Source: Vreelandella aquamarina (GTDB lineage: Bacteria; Pseudomonadota; Gammaproteobacteria; Pseudomonadales; Halomonadaceae). Taken from it: 64,000 nt of DNA. The notes below the pieces were generated by a model that saw only the letters and a list, made by a program, of their open reading frames with translations, was not told the origin of the DNA and searched no databases. Positions 34,905-44,377 of the stretch are shown here, piece by piece; the stretch's first letter is position 1, and each line of letters opens with the position of its first letter. The stretch covers positions 124,001 through 188,000 of the forward strand of contig NZ_JABYQT010000007.1 in NCBI RefSeq assembly GCF_020075495.1. Direction: 5' to 3'. Position numbers and translations under genes: made by a program.

Positions 34905-37118
34905 CTAGAGTAAGGCGGAATAGCTTACCATTGCGGCCGTATCGGACGGCGCGTTGGCATCATGGTCAGGCTCCAGCGTATGCAGCAGGTTGAACTGCCA
35001 GCGGGTGTTTGCGCTGGGCGAGTATGTATAACCGAACTCGATATCCACCTGGCGACCCGAGGGAGAGAGCTGAGCCTCGCGCTCTTCGCGGATAACCCCG
35101 CCCTCGAGCGTGCGTCCTACCGGCACATCCAGAGTGGCAATACCGCTTTCGATACGCAGCGGCTGCTGCAGTGAAAATGCCGCCCGTTCATTGTCATCCT
35201 GCCACTGCACTCCCATGGCTACCTTTTGCGCGCGGATATCGCGTAGATGCGTGAGCAAACCGCTACCTTCAGCATCGCCCTTGCCCTGCTCGAACTCGGC
35301 AAATGAGCTTACCCCATTGCCGTGATCAGCCTTGAGGGTGACGCCTGCAAACGTCATTTCGTTATGCTCGCCAAGGCCCAGGGCGCCCGACCCACTCGCG
35401 CCCATCACGCCATTGTGCTCCTGCAGTCGGCCAACCTGGGTCGTCATGCTCAGCGCCGGTGAAAGCTGCCATTCGAAGCCGACATCAGAACGGTTGGCGC
35501 GGTAGTCGCTTTCGGTCTCGAGCTCGTTGCCGCTCCAGTGCGTGGCGATGAAGCTCAAGGTATCACCGAGTGCGTAATTCGCCTTTACCCCGTTAACGCT
35601 ATCCAGCGACTGGGTAAGCGCAGAGCCGCTCTGAAAAGAGATCATCGGCATCATGCCCGACTCTGCGTAGGCACTCATCGGACTCGCCTGGGAGCCTGCG
35701 AAGTTGAAGGCGCTCAACGACGCGCTGCCCAGCGTGCCGTCGAAGCGGCTGCTCAGCAGATCACCGGCACCATTGATACTGGACGTGAAGCTATAAGGCC
35801 CCATGCTGACCGATTCCGTTTGCAGGGAAGCGGGCGAGTATTGGGTCAGCTGCTCCATCTGGCTACGCAGTTGTGTTGCCCGGCGCGTACGCGACTGGGC
35901 GCGCTCGCTCAAGTTGACCTGGTAGTCGCGGCCCAGGCTATCGAAGGCGGTCACGTTATCCAGCACGCCGGCTTCGCTCAGCGATTTGCCATAAGCGCTC
36001 GACAGGCGTATATCGGAGCGCCCAGCCAGTTCGCCGCCTGCGGCTACCTGCTCGCTTTGTGCCACCACGAGCTCACCTTCAGGTGCTAGTGCCGCATTGA
36101 TATCGGCAATACCCTGGCCAAGGTAGTAGGTACCACAGTTGGCCGTCGCCGAGATTCCACAATCGTTTTGAGCGAACAGCGCGCTATCCTGGCTGGCCGT
36201 ATCCAGCAGCCGCTGGCTGGCCTGCTGGGCATTCAGGTGCGGCCAGCGCGACAGGATACCCGCTGCATACTCGGAGATACGCGCAGCAGAAAACGACGTG
36301 CCCTGAGCATTTAGCTCGCGGTACACGTAATCGGTGGCAATCGCCCGCTCCTGCAGGCGGGTATCATCACCCGGGTAGGAGCTTGAAGGATGAACATTGC
36401 CATCGGGCGTCGTTCCCACGGCAATCAGCATCATGTTGTAAAGTTCAGGGTAGCTTTCATAGATCGCCCGCCCCTCTGTCTGCATGGCCGTGCCTTCATT
36501 ACCCGCACTGACAACGTAAACGGCACCGCTGCCGCCATTGGCATTGACCACCTGATCGAAGGATTGCCGGGCCGTTACGCCATTGAACGCAAGACGCGGG
36601 TCACTGGCAAGGTAGCGCTTGGAGAAGCTGGCGTTGATGACCCGGGCGCCCCGTCCGGCGGCCTCACCCACGGCATAGTTGATCGCACTGCTGCGGTTGA
36701 CGCCGTCCTGCTCGACCTTGATCAGGTCAAGGCGCGCGTTACCCAACGTGCCGCCCGTGATGACCGACGCCACGGTATTCCCGTGCCATTCGTTGCCACC
36801 GCTTACGTCAGTGCCACTGGTATGAACGTTCAGCGTATCAATCACCAGATGGTTATTGGTTAGCGTGTCAGTATCGAATGCGCTATCGACCACCGCCAGA
36901 CGGATGTCGACAGGCAGCTCCACGCTGTCTTTTTTGCTGGCGACCATCATGGGGGCAATATTGGCGGGTTGCATGGCAGGCACAGGATTATGCACCCCCA
37001 GGTCAGGATCACTTTCACCAGTGCCACCACCGCCACCGCCGCCAGAACTACACCCAGCTATCGAGATAGTGCCCAGCGCCATTCCTATGGCCAAGACAAG
37101 GGGATGCCGGTTACCCAT
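34905..37118 (-). CDS. Subtilisin-like (S8) lipoprotein autotransporter
   Basis: A 737-residue surface protease. The signal peptide ends in a lipobox IAGC (Cys23), followed by a Ser/Gly run. The S8 protease domain has the catalytic triad Asp78 (LAVVDSAFD), His112 (EWHGNTVASVI) and Ser275 (GTSFSAARI), with an oxyanion Asn in VVSAGNEGT. From about residue 440 the sequence becomes a run of alternating strands, as in an autotransporter beta-barrel. The last residue is Leu rather than the more usual Phe. Lipid-anchored S8 autotransporters such as SphB1 and NalP process other surface proteins, which gives a plausible but unproved role. Confidence 0.88.
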   Translation of the reverse strand: MGNRHPLVLAIGMALGTISIAGCSSGGGGGGGTGESDPDLGVHNPVPAMQPANIAPMMVASKKDSVELPVDIRLAVVDSAFDTDTLTNNHLVIDTLNVHTSGTDVSGGNEWHGNTVASVITGGTLGNARLDLIKVEQDGVNRSSAINYAVGEAAGRGARVINASFSKRYLASDPRLAFNGVTARQSFDQVVNANGGSGAVYVVSAGNEGTAMQTEGRAIYESYPELYNMMLIAVGTTPDGNVHPSSSYPGDDTRLQERAIATDYVYRELNAQGTSFSAARISEYAAGILSRWPHLNAQQASQRLLDTASQDSALFAQNDCGISATANCGTYYLGQGIADINAALAPEGELVVAQSEQVAAGGELAGRSDIRLSSAYGKSLSEAGVLDNVTAFDSLGRDYQVNLSERAQSRTRRATQLRSQMEQLTQYSPASLQTESVSMGPYSFTSSINGAGDLLSSRFDGTLGSASLSAFNFAGSQASPMSAYAESGMMPMISFQSGSALTQSLDSVNGVKANYALGDTLSFIATHWSGNELETESDYRANRSDVGFEWQLSPALSMTTQVGRLQEHNGVMGASGSGALGLGEHNEMTFAGVTLKADHGNGVSSFAEFEQGKGDAEGSGLLTHLRDIRAQKVAMGVQWQDDNERAAFSLQQPLRIESGIATLDVPVGRTLEGGVIREEREAQLSPSGRQVDIEFGYTYSPSANTRWQFNLLHTLEPDHDANAPSDTAAMVSYSALL

Positions 37119-37644
37119 GAAAAGGCACCGTCACAGAGACGTTAACAGTCATGTTTATTCACACTCGCTAATAGGTAGGACATCGGGGAGATGCAAGCGC
37201 ATTAAACAATAACTTTAAACAACCAGCAACGAATACTTTATAAAAAAGACCAAAAATTATTGCCATAAAGTTTGATTAAAAAAACCAATCGCGAGAATTG
37301 GAATTTACGATCAAGAGGCATCAATAAAACAAAGACAAGGTTAAAAACTGATCGATTTAAATATAAAAACCATAAAAATCATAAAGATATTAAAAAATCG
37401 ATTTTGAAATAAAATATATTATTAAAAACAACCCCTGTATCTTTACTAAACTAACTATCGCAACATCAATAAAAACGAATGCTGGAATCGAAAAATTAGA
37501 AAATCAGTCTTATTTATTAAAGTTCAATCCGCGTTGGCCGATATCCAGTGTTTTTTATTTTTTTAGAAAATGCACAGGAAGACATCAGTATCTTTTTCGG
37601 CTAAAGTAACCGCTTTTATTGCCCATCACTAAAACGGCCCCCCG
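37119..37644. other. AT-rich intergenic region between the autotransporter and glutaminase genes
   Basis: About 526 bases, very AT-rich from 37200 to 37620 and far below the base composition of the flanks. No coding frame or repeat of interest is seen. It separates two divergent genes, so it should hold both promoters, and its composition suggests binding by an H-NS-type silencer or a transferred segment. No specific sites could be assigned. Confidence 0.5.
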
Positions 37645-38565
37645 ATGCAAGAACTACTCGATGAAATCGCCGAAACGATGGCGACCAGAAAGGAGCGTGG
37701 CAAGGTGGCCGACTACATCCCTGAGCTTGCTCACATCGACCCCAGCCGGTTTGCCATTTCTCTTGCTACCGTCAATGGCGAGCGCTACTCCGCAGGTTGT
37801 GCCACTACCCCCTTCTCCATACAGAGCATTTCAAAGGTATTCACGCTTACCATTGCCCTTGGCAAGCTCGGCGATGCGCTCTGGGCCAACGTGGGCCGCG
37901 AACCGTCCGGCGACCCCTTCAACTCCATCGTTCAGCTTGAGCATGAAGGCGGCAAGCCACGTAACCCGTTCATCAATGCAGGCGCCATTGCCGTCGTCGA
38001 TGCGATCATGATGGGCCACGAACCCAAGGAGACACTCGCCGAGCTGCTCAATTTCGTGCGCTATATTGCAGATGATGAAAGCATCTGCTTTGACCACAAG
38101 GTCGCCGCTTCCGAAATGGCCCACCGTGACCGCAACGCTTCGCTTGCCCATTTCATGAAAGCCTTTGGCCGCCTGCGTCACGATGTAGACAAGGTGCTGG
38201 GCACCTATTTTCACCAATGCGCCATCGCCATGAGCTGCGAACAGCTCGCCCACGCCGGGCTGTTTCTGGCCTCTGACGGCGTCAACCAGCCCAGCAATAT
38301 TCGGGTGGTTTCTCCCCAGCGCGCACGCCGTATCAACTCACTGATGATGATGTGCGGCCACTATGACGCCTCGGGCGAGTTCGCCTTCCGGGTCGGCTTG
38401 CCGGGTAAAAGCGGTGTGGGGGGCGGCATTCTGGCCATTGCGCCAGGCCAGGGCGCCATCGCGGTCTGGTCGCCGGGGCTCGATGAGTATGGCAACAGTC
38501 TGCTGGGCACCCAGGCGCTGGAAATGTTTGCCCAGCGTACCGGCTGGTCAGTGTTCGGGCACTGA
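37645..38565 (+). CDS. glsA: Glutaminase
   Basis: Hydrolyses glutamine to glutamate and ammonia; a serine-dependent beta-lactamase-like fold. The active-site motif is [11 protein letters not shown] (Ser-x-x-Lys), with NPFINAGAI and [27 protein letters not shown]-like segments (read as [12 protein letters not shown] then [16 protein letters not shown]) conserved. Length is 306 residues, as expected. The start ATG follows a GGCCCCCCG stretch with no strong ribosome-binding site. It is convergent with the macrodomain gene. Confidence 0.96.
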   Translation: MQELLDEIAETMATRKERGKVADYIPELAHIDPSRFAISLATVNGERYSAGCATTPFSIQSISKVFTLTIALGKLGDALWANVGREPSGDPFNSIVQLEHEGGKPRNPFINAGAIAVVDAIMMGHEPKETLAELLNFVRYIADDESICFDHKVAASEMAHRDRNASLAHFMKAFGRLRHDVDKVLGTYFHQCAIAMSCEQLAHAGLFLASDGVNQPSNIRVVSPQRARRINSLMMMCGHYDASGEFAFRVGLPGKSGVGGGILAIAPGQGAIAVWSPGLDEYGNSLLGTQALEMFAQRTGWSVFGH

Positions 38566-38580
38566 GCCAGCCCTATACCG

Positions 38581-39093
38581 CTACGCTGTCAGCTGCTCGA
38601 GGTACTTCTGATAAACAGCCAGATCCGCGCCGGAAAAGCAGCAGAACGTAACCGCCTTGACAGCCGTACACTGCTTGAGCGCCTGGCTTACTGTCGAGAC
38701 GGCAATCTGTGCGGCTTCTTCAACAGGATAACGGTATACACCCGTGCTTATGCTGGGAAACGCCACCGTGCGAGCCCCAGCGGATTCAGCCAGTGCCAAG
38801 GAGCGCTGATAGCACGATGCCAACTGATCGGCTTCACCGCGTGTTCCACCGTGCCATACCGGGCCAACGGTATGGATCACGTAGCGCGCCGGTAGCTTGA
38901 AACCGTCGGTGAGTTTCGCATCGCCGGTCGGGCATCCGCCCAGCGTTCGGCATGCCTTCAGCAGCTCAGGCCCAGCGGCCCGGTGAATGGCCCCATCCAC
39001 CCCACCGCCGCCCAGAAGTGAGGTATTGGCGGCGTTGACAACGGCATCAACATCGAGGGTCGTAATATCGGCTTGAAGGGCAGTGATATTCAT
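38581..39093 (-). CDS. ymdB: Macrodomain O-acetyl-ADP-ribose deacetylase (YmdB-like)
   Basis: A single macrodomain of 170 residues. ADP-ribose-binding motifs are [23 protein letters not shown] (two parts) and the later [14 protein letters not shown] loop. YmdB-type macrodomains remove acetyl from O-acetyl-ADP-ribose and modulate RNase III in E. coli. The Asn and Asp of the active region (NAAN and GVDGAIH) are present. It is followed by the AraC/MGMT gene in the opposite sense of reading but on the same strand, with a 19-base gap. Confidence 0.93.
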   Translation of the reverse strand: MNITALQADITTLDVDAVVNAANTSLLGGGGVDGAIHRAAGPELLKACRTLGGCPTGDAKLTDGFKLPARYVIHTVGPVWHGGTRGEADQLASCYQRSLALAESAGARTVAFPSISTGVYRYPVEEAAQIAVSTVSQALKQCTAVKAVTFCCFSGADLAVYQKYLEQLTA

Positions 39094-39112
39094 TGAAGGC
39101 CTTTGTGTTCAG

Positions 39113-39976
39113 CTAGTGAGTGGTTAACAGCTCAGGTTCAGACACAGATGTTTGCATCTGGGCAACCTCCCAGGCTTGTACCATCTGCTTTTTGGGCAGC
39201 CCCCAGCGGTAGCCTCCCAGTGCACCGCTTTGTTGAATAACGCGATGGCAGGGAATCCATAGCGCAACGGGGTTAGCGCCTACCGCATTACCTACGGCGC
39301 GGGACGATTTTGGCATGCCCAGCGCCTGAGCAATATGCGTATAGCTTGCCAGCTGGCCTTCAGGAATGGTGAGCAGTGCTCGCCAAACGGCCACCTGGAA
39401 ATTGGTACCGGTCACATGAAGCGCCAAGGTATGGGGCTCAGCTTTCGGCGCGGCAAATAGCGCATCGACCACATACGCCGTCGCCTCAGGGCGATGATGG
39501 AGCGTACTTCGCGGCCACTCTCTGGCAAGTCGCGCCAGCAGTTCATCGGCGCTGGTAGCATCCACAAAGCCCATCCGGCAAATGCCGCGCGGGGTTGTCG
39601 CTACCAGCACGTTACCCAAGGGCGTTGGGTGCACGCCGTACTCGATATATACGCCCTCCCCCTGACGCTTGTGCTCCCCAGGAGTGACCGCTTCCAACTG
39701 AACGAAATGATCGTAAAGCCGCGAGCCACCACTGAGCCCAAGCGCATGAGCAACATCGAGCAAGGCATGCGGCTCTTTCAATAACCGCTTGGCACGCTCC
39801 AGGGTCAACGCCTGCAAGAAGCGTTTGGGCGAAATGCCCGCATAGCGGCAGAACAGGCGTTGAAAGTGGTAGGCACTCAGGTGAACATGAGCCGCCACCT
39901 CATCCAGGCCGGGCTGAAACACCGCCCGCTCCACCATATACGCCATGGCCTTCTCGATACGCGCATAATCATCCAT
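39113..39976 (-). CDS. AraC regulator / O6-methylguanine-DNA methyltransferase fusion (Ada-like)
   Basis: A 287-residue protein with an N-terminal AraC-type helix-turn-helix region (YHFQRLFCRYAGISPKRFLQ, about 35-55) and a C-terminal methyltransferase domain with the acceptor Cys in IPCHRVIQ. E. coli Ada also has a zinc-bearing N-terminal phosphotriester domain; that part is missing. Self-activation by methyl transfer to that domain is therefore not expected. I chose the ATG at 39976 because CAGGAG lies eight bases upstream; the frame reaches 40003. Confidence 0.9.
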   Translation of the reverse strand: MDDYARIEKAMAYMVERAVFQPGLDEVAAHVHLSAYHFQRLFCRYAGISPKRFLQALTLERAKRLLKEPHALLDVAHALGLSGGSRLYDHFVQLEAVTPGEHKRQGEGVYIEYGVHPTPLGNVLVATTPRGICRMGFVDATSADELLARLAREWPRSTLHHRPEATAYVVDALFAAPKAEPHTLALHVTGTNFQVAVWRALLTIPEGQLASYTHIAQALGMPKSSRAVGNAVGANPVALWIPCHRVIQQSGALGGYRWGLPKKQMVQAWEVAQMQTSVSEPELLTTH

Positions 39977-40221
39977 CGAATGCTCCTGACAGTTCCCAGT
40001 CATTACAGATTACGCGCCTGCACGCCCGCTGCCGACCCGAATCTTGCGCAGTTAACTGCCTGCCGTCATTTGATTCACGAACGCGACATATGTGACCAGG
40101 TTAAATAACCATTACATTCGACGCCTCTCGTCACTGGCTAGACAATATCACGCGACTCACCCAGTATAGATAACCACTTTATATGGATATTGCATAAAGC
40201 CATTTCAGTCAGGAGGACACC

Positions 40222-41037
40222 GTGGCCAATCGTACATCTGCGCCTGATCACCGGGACGCCATTACCCTATTCGCTCGAATGGGTTATGCCGCGCGTGGGG
40301 TGGTTTACCTGCTGATCGGTGGCCTGGCAGCGCTTGCTGCGCTTGGCGAAGGTGGCCAGACCGAAGGCAGCCGCGGCGCGCTTGAAAGGGTGCTGGCGGC
40401 TCCCTTTGGCAAGGTCATATTGGGACTCATTGCCCTGGGATTGCTGGGTTACGCCTTGTGGCGCACTCTTCAGGCGCTCAAGGATGCCGACCACCATGGC
40501 GCCGGCGCCAAGGGGATCGCCATCAGAACGGGTTTGATGGTCAGCGCCATTACCCATACGTTGCTGGCCTTCTATGCCGCCAGCCTCATCTTTCGCCTGG
40601 GTGCCTCCTCCGGCGAGTCCAGCGGCTCCGAGGGCATGGTCAGTTGGCTGTTTCAGCAGCCGTTTGGCCGCTGGCTCGTAGGGGCTGTCGGACTTGCGAT
40701 CATCGGAGCCGGCATCGCCCACGGGCTCAAGGGCCTCAAGGCCAAGTTCGACAAGCACTTCGATATGCCTGAACACACCAAACGCTGGGCCTACCCGGTG
40801 TGCCGATTTGGCCTCAGCATTCGCGGCCTGGTATTCGTGATCGTGGGCAGCTTCTTTCTCATTGCGGCGTATCAGATAAGCCCCAGCGAGGCAGGCGGCA
40901 CCGAAGAAGTATTCAGTACGCTGCGCAGCCAGGCCTATGGCCAATGGCTTCTCGCCTTTGTCGCTATCGGGCTATTTGCCTTTGGCGCCTATAGCGTATT
41001 GGCAGCGGTTTATCGACGCATCAACCCGGCGATGTAG
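40222..41037 (+). CDS. DUF1206 membrane protein
   Basis: A 271-residue inner-membrane protein built from three similar units of about 70-90 residues. Each has two helices and a pattern like FARMGYAARGVVYLLIG, seen again as IRTGLMVSAITHTLLAFYAA and VCRFGLSIRGLVFVIVG. It matches DUF1206, whose function is unknown. AGGAGG lies 6 bases before the start. It is followed directly by a DedA-like gene, so the two may act together at the membrane. Confidence 0.88.
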   Translation: MANRTSAPDHRDAITLFARMGYAARGVVYLLIGGLAALAALGEGGQTEGSRGALERVLAAPFGKVILGLIALGLLGYALWRTLQALKDADHHGAGAKGIAIRTGLMVSAITHTLLAFYAASLIFRLGASSGESSGSEGMVSWLFQQPFGRWLVGAVGLAIIGAGIAHGLKGLKAKFDKHFDMPEHTKRWAYPVCRFGLSIRGLVFVIVGSFFLIAAYQISPSEAGGTEEVFSTLRSQAYGQWLLAFVAIGLFAFGAYSVLAAVYRRINPAM

Positions 41038-41044
41038 TCTTTTC

Positions 41045-41647
41045 ATGGCCATTGCACCAACGCGTATGAAGGCGTGGCTTGAGCGCATCAATGGTTCAAG
41101 GCATATGCTGTGGCTACTTGGCGTTCTGTCATTTCTAGAAACCATTATCCTGCCCATTCCGCTTGAGCTGATGATGATCCCCCTGATGGCCAGCAACCGG
41201 CCAAGGATCTGGCACATGGCGGCCGCTACCACGGCCGGCTGCCTGGTAGCCTCGCTGGTCGGGTATGGGGTGGGCATGCTGCTGTTTCAAACGGTAGGCA
41301 CGTGGCTTGTCGATGTCATGGGCCTGCAGGAGAGCTTTCGCTCCTTCCAGACCTTTTTTAACCAATACGGTTTTGCTTCCATAATGGCCATCGGTCTCTT
41401 GCCGATTCCTTTTCAGATAGCCATGATGACCGCCGGCATTTCAGGCTACCCGATTCTGTTGTTCGCCCTGGCCACCCTGATAGCACGCGGCTTGCGCTAC
41501 TTCGGCTTGGCCTGGCTTGTTTACCGTTTTGGACCTGGCGTCCTCGTTCTCTGGAAGCGCCACGCGATGATCACAAGCCTTGTGGGTGGCGTGGCGGTAT
41601 TGCTGCTGGCACTGGGGCTGCAGTTCTTGTCTGGTCTGATCCTGTAA
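41045..41647 (+). CDS. DedA/SNARE-associated family protein (YqaA-like)
   Basis: A membrane protein of about 200 residues with the DedA-type re-entrant motifs FLETIILPIPLELMMIP and LLPIPFQIAMMTAGISG. Relatives include lipid scramblases and undecaprenyl-phosphate translocases, but substrate is unknown for this branch. I chose the ATG at 41045, 7 bases after the DUF1206 stop; a second ATG at 41066 is also possible, and the reading frame extends upstream inside DUF1206 without reason. Likely co-transcribed with DUF1206. Confidence 0.85.
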   Translation: MAIAPTRMKAWLERINGSRHMLWLLGVLSFLETIILPIPLELMMIPLMASNRPRIWHMAAATTAGCLVASLVGYGVGMLLFQTVGTWLVDVMGLQESFRSFQTFFNQYGFASIMAIGLLPIPFQIAMMTAGISGYPILLFALATLIARGLRYFGLAWLVYRFGPGVLVLWKRHAMITSLVGGVAVLLLALGLQFLSGLIL

Positions 41648-41654
41648 TCCCGCC

Positions 41655-41972
41655 CTAGAACCCGTAATCCCTCTCCACCCTGGCAATCCGGGTCTTGAAG
41701 TGCTGATACCACTGCTGGTGGCCCAGCCGCTGCGCCTGTTGGTGCTCGGCATGGGCTTTCCACGCCTTGATGGACGCCAGATCTGCCCAGTAGGAAACCG
41801 TTACTCCCACATCGTTTCTTGCCGATTCCACGCCCAGAAAGCCCGGCTGCCGAGCGGCCAGTTCAACCATTCTTGCGGCCATCGCATCGTAGCCTTCATC
41901 GAGTTCCGTGCGTATCGAGGTAAACACGACGGCGTAATAAGGGGGTTCGGGGGTCTCGGCAATAGGCGGCAT
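41655..41972 (-). CDS. Antibiotic biosynthesis monooxygenase (ABM) family protein
   Basis: A small ferredoxin-like protein of about 105 residues. It has the ABM layout: YYAVVFTSIRTELDEGYDAMAARMVELA, then QPGFLGVESARNDVGVTVSYWADLASIKAWKAHAEHQQAQRLG (in segments). Related proteins degrade heme or oxidise quinones, and many have no known substrate. The ATG at 41972 is preferred over a GTG at 41978. It is convergent with the DedA-like gene. Confidence 0.87.
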   Translation of the reverse strand: MPPIAETPEPPYYAVVFTSIRTELDEGYDAMAARMVELAARQPGFLGVESARNDVGVTVSYWADLASIKAWKAHAEHQQAQRLGHQQWYQHFKTRIARVERDYGF

Positions 41973-42153
41973 GGTCACTCACTCAGGCTAGATAAATGGG
42001 CCTGATCATCGTAAGCCATCAGCGCTTGCTGTAAAGCTTCACAAGAACTTTTTCCGCGATATATCAACGATGTCCGTATTTGTCCGTTTTGTGTCCGACG
42101 CAAGCATCGAAGACCCATTACGCTAGAGCCTCACATGACCCATGAGGCCCACC

Positions 42154-42720
42154 ATGACACTTTCCCGTACCGCTCTGCTGCTGATCGATGTTCAAGCCTC
42201 CTTTCCCGCCAAGGAGTATTGGGTTGAAGCCCTTGCCGATGATTGGCGGCCCCACCAGCGTGCTCTGCTCGATGCCGCTAAAGCCAGCGGCATACCGGTC
42301 GTGCGTATTTTCCACGAAGCGCCCGGAAGCCAAGGACCGTTTGATCCTGAACTCGGCCTGATTCGCCCACTTCAGGGGTTTGAAGACACGGCGGCGGCCA
42401 CCTTTCACAAGCAGGTACATAACGCGTTCAGTGATACACAGCTTGAAAGCTGGCTACGCGAGCGGGGTATTTTACACTTGGCCATCAGCGGCATTCGTAC
42501 CGAGCAGTGCTGCGAAACCACCGCGCGGGTGGCCTCCGATCTAGGCTTCAAGGTCGATTTTGCAAGCGACGCCACCCTGACGTTTCCCATGACGCGCCAT
42601 GGCATTACCTGGCAAGCCTCGGACATCAAGGCGCGCACGGAGCTTGTGCTGGAGGGCCGCTTTGCGCGTATCATCGATACCCAGGATTTGATCAACGAGT
42701 GGCAAGCTGCGTGTGACTGA
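42154..42720 (+). CDS. Isochorismatase-family cysteine hydrolase
   Basis: An alpha/beta hydrolase of the nicotinamidase/isochorismatase superfamily. The triad is Asp (LLLIDVQASF), Lys (AATFHKQVHNAF) and Cys (GIRTEQCCETTAR). Start is the ATG at 42154 (MTLSRTALLL). It overlaps the GlxA-type regulator gene by 8 bases, indicating one transcription unit in which the regulator probably controls the hydrolase. Substrate is unknown. Confidence 0.9.
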   Translation: MTLSRTALLLIDVQASFPAKEYWVEALADDWRPHQRALLDAAKASGIPVVRIFHEAPGSQGPFDPELGLIRPLQGFEDTAAATFHKQVHNAFSDTQLESWLRERGILHLAISGIRTEQCCETTARVASDLGFKVDFASDATLTFPMTRHGITWQASDIKARTELVLEGRFARIIDTQDLINEWQAACD

Positions 42721-43744
42721 CACATTCAATACAAGCGAACCGCCTGCCCGAAAGGTGCCGACCCTGCGGGTGGCCGTCTTGATGATGCCGGGGCAAGTGC
42801 CACTCGACCTGGTGGGCCCGCTTCAGGTACTGCAGTGCGCAAGCCGCCTGGGCATGGAGATGGATATCTGCTATCTCGGCCCCAGCACCGCCATGCCGTG
42901 GCTGGGGCCACTCACCCTGGGCGGCATTTCCCCACTGCCAGACACGTTGCCCCGGCAGAGCCTGCTGCTGATCCCCGGCCAGTACCGCAACCGCCTCGAT
43001 TCTCAGGCGCAGCAGGCGTGCATCGGCTGGCTCAAGAGCAATGCGATTCATGCCGATACGTTGATGACCGTCTGTTCCGGTACCCTGTTGCTCGCCGATG
43101 CGGGCCTGCTCGATGGAAGGCGCTGTACCACGCACCACACGCTTTTGGATCAACTTCGCGAAAGGGCGCCCAAGGCACACGTCCAGGGTGATTGCATCTT
43201 TACCGAAGATGGCCGTTACCTGACCAGTGCCGGCATTTCCACCGGAATCGATACCATGCTCCACTGGCTTACTCGGGTGGGCGGCCATGCCCTGGGGCTG
43301 GCGGTGGCCAGAGAAATGGTGCTGTACCTTCGCCGTAGCGGCCAGGAGCCACAGCTGGGCGCCTGGCTTGAAGGCAGAAACCACGTGGATGCGCGGATTC
43401 ATCGCGTGCAGGACGCCATTTGCGAGGCCCCCGCCCACCCCTGGCGGGCCGAAACGCTGGCAACGCAAGCGGCCATGAGCGAACGTCACTTTCGGCGCCA
43501 GTTCAAGCAACTGACCGGCATGCCGGTAGGTGACTACATTGCCGGCTTGCGGCTGCAACGGGCCAAGACGCTGATGATGGAAACGACCTGGTCGCTCGCC
43601 CGCATTGCTGAAGAGACCGGCTTTGGCGACGAGCGCCAGCTAAGACGCCGCTGGGCGCAGGAAGAAAAACGCCCGCCCAGCGTCTGGCGCCGCGCCCGTC
43701 AGGACACGGCACCCGTTGATCAGGGCAGCGCCAGCACGATCTGA
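42713..43744 (+). CDS. GlxA-family AraC regulator (DJ-1/PfpI plus AraC)
   Basis: A 343-residue regulator. The N-terminal domain is DJ-1/PfpI-like (VAVLMMPGQVPLDLVGPLQVL to TSAGISTGIDTMLHWL) and contains the Cys of the nucleophile-elbow region as TVCSGTLLLADAGLL. The C-terminal AraC domain has two helix-turn-helix units, ATQAAMSERHFRRQFKQ and IAEETGFGDERQLRRRW. The start is a GTG at 42713 inside the upstream hydrolase gene. GlxA-type regulators often control catabolism of methylated amines or carnitine; here the effector is unknown. Confidence 0.91.
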   Translation: MTDTFNTSEPPARKVPTLRVAVLMMPGQVPLDLVGPLQVLQCASRLGMEMDICYLGPSTAMPWLGPLTLGGISPLPDTLPRQSLLLIPGQYRNRLDSQAQQACIGWLKSNAIHADTLMTVCSGTLLLADAGLLDGRRCTTHHTLLDQLRERAPKAHVQGDCIFTEDGRYLTSAGISTGIDTMLHWLTRVGGHALGLAVAREMVLYLRRSGQEPQLGAWLEGRNHVDARIHRVQDAICEAPAHPWRAETLATQAAMSERHFRRQFKQLTGMPVGDYIAGLRLQRAKTLMMETTWSLARIAEETGFGDERQLRRRWAQEEKRPPSVWRRARQDTAPVDQGSASTI

Positions 43745-44142
43745 ATGCTCATGACGATCATGCACAGCAACCCCACGCCGTAGGAGACGGTGCGCCAAGG
43801 CTGGAGTTTTGCCAGGTAGCACAGCGTATGGCAGTAGCGCGCTGCGGTAAAAATCATGAACAGCCAAACGGCAAGCCCGGGCGACGCCCCTACCAGCACA
43901 TAGGCGACACCCAACCCCAGAAAGATGGGGATGTTTTCAAGGTCGTTGGACCACGCCTTGCTGGCCTGCTGAACCTGAGGCAACTCCTCCTGGGCAGGTT
44001 CAGTTCCCGCCATGCGCGCGTCTTCCGGCGTTTTAAAGGTCTTTTTGGTGATTCGGTGAAAGCCCTGGTAAAGGCCAGTCGCCCACATTTTCACAAACAG
44101 CAGCACTGCTGCCACGGCATACCAGTAAACGGGTTCGTCCAT
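43720..44142 (-). CDS. MAPEG-family membrane protein
   Basis: A 140-residue protein with four membrane helices and the MAPEG pattern: VYWYAVAAVLLFVKMWATG, then VQQASKAWSNDLENIPIFLGLGVAYV, with the conserved ENxP-like (DLENIP) segment. MAPEG proteins in bacteria include glutathione transferases and peroxidases of unknown function. Its 3' end overlaps the GlxA-type gene end by 25 bases in convergent orientation. Confidence 0.9.
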   Translation of the reverse strand: MDEPVYWYAVAAVLLFVKMWATGLYQGFHRITKKTFKTPEDARMAGTEPAQEELPQVQQASKAWSNDLENIPIFLGLGVAYVLVGASPGLAVWLFMIFTAARYCHTLCYLAKLQPWRTVSYGVGLLCMIVMSIQIVLALP

Positions 44143-44377
44143 GATCGTTCCTTCTCAGTTGGTTCAACCAGACTCAAGCTCATACAAGGCCTGCACTCGC
44201 TTATCAAGCATAGTCGATGGAAGCCTTGCAGGATTTTAAAAAGGCCAAGTTACGTCGTTACTTACCCAATGCAGCTATGCCCCTGCAGCCGTTGCGTATA
44301 TAAAGTCCGCTTCTCAAACCCTGGGCACTCGTTTACTATGCCCCACCCTATTCAACGCCCCCTGCTACCAGGCCCTC

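Noticed and set aside
37024-37046. GGC repeat run encoding polyglycine after the lipobox of the autotransporter
   Set aside because: A simple linker in many lipoproteins; possible slippage was considered, but there is no evidence of phase variation in one sequence.
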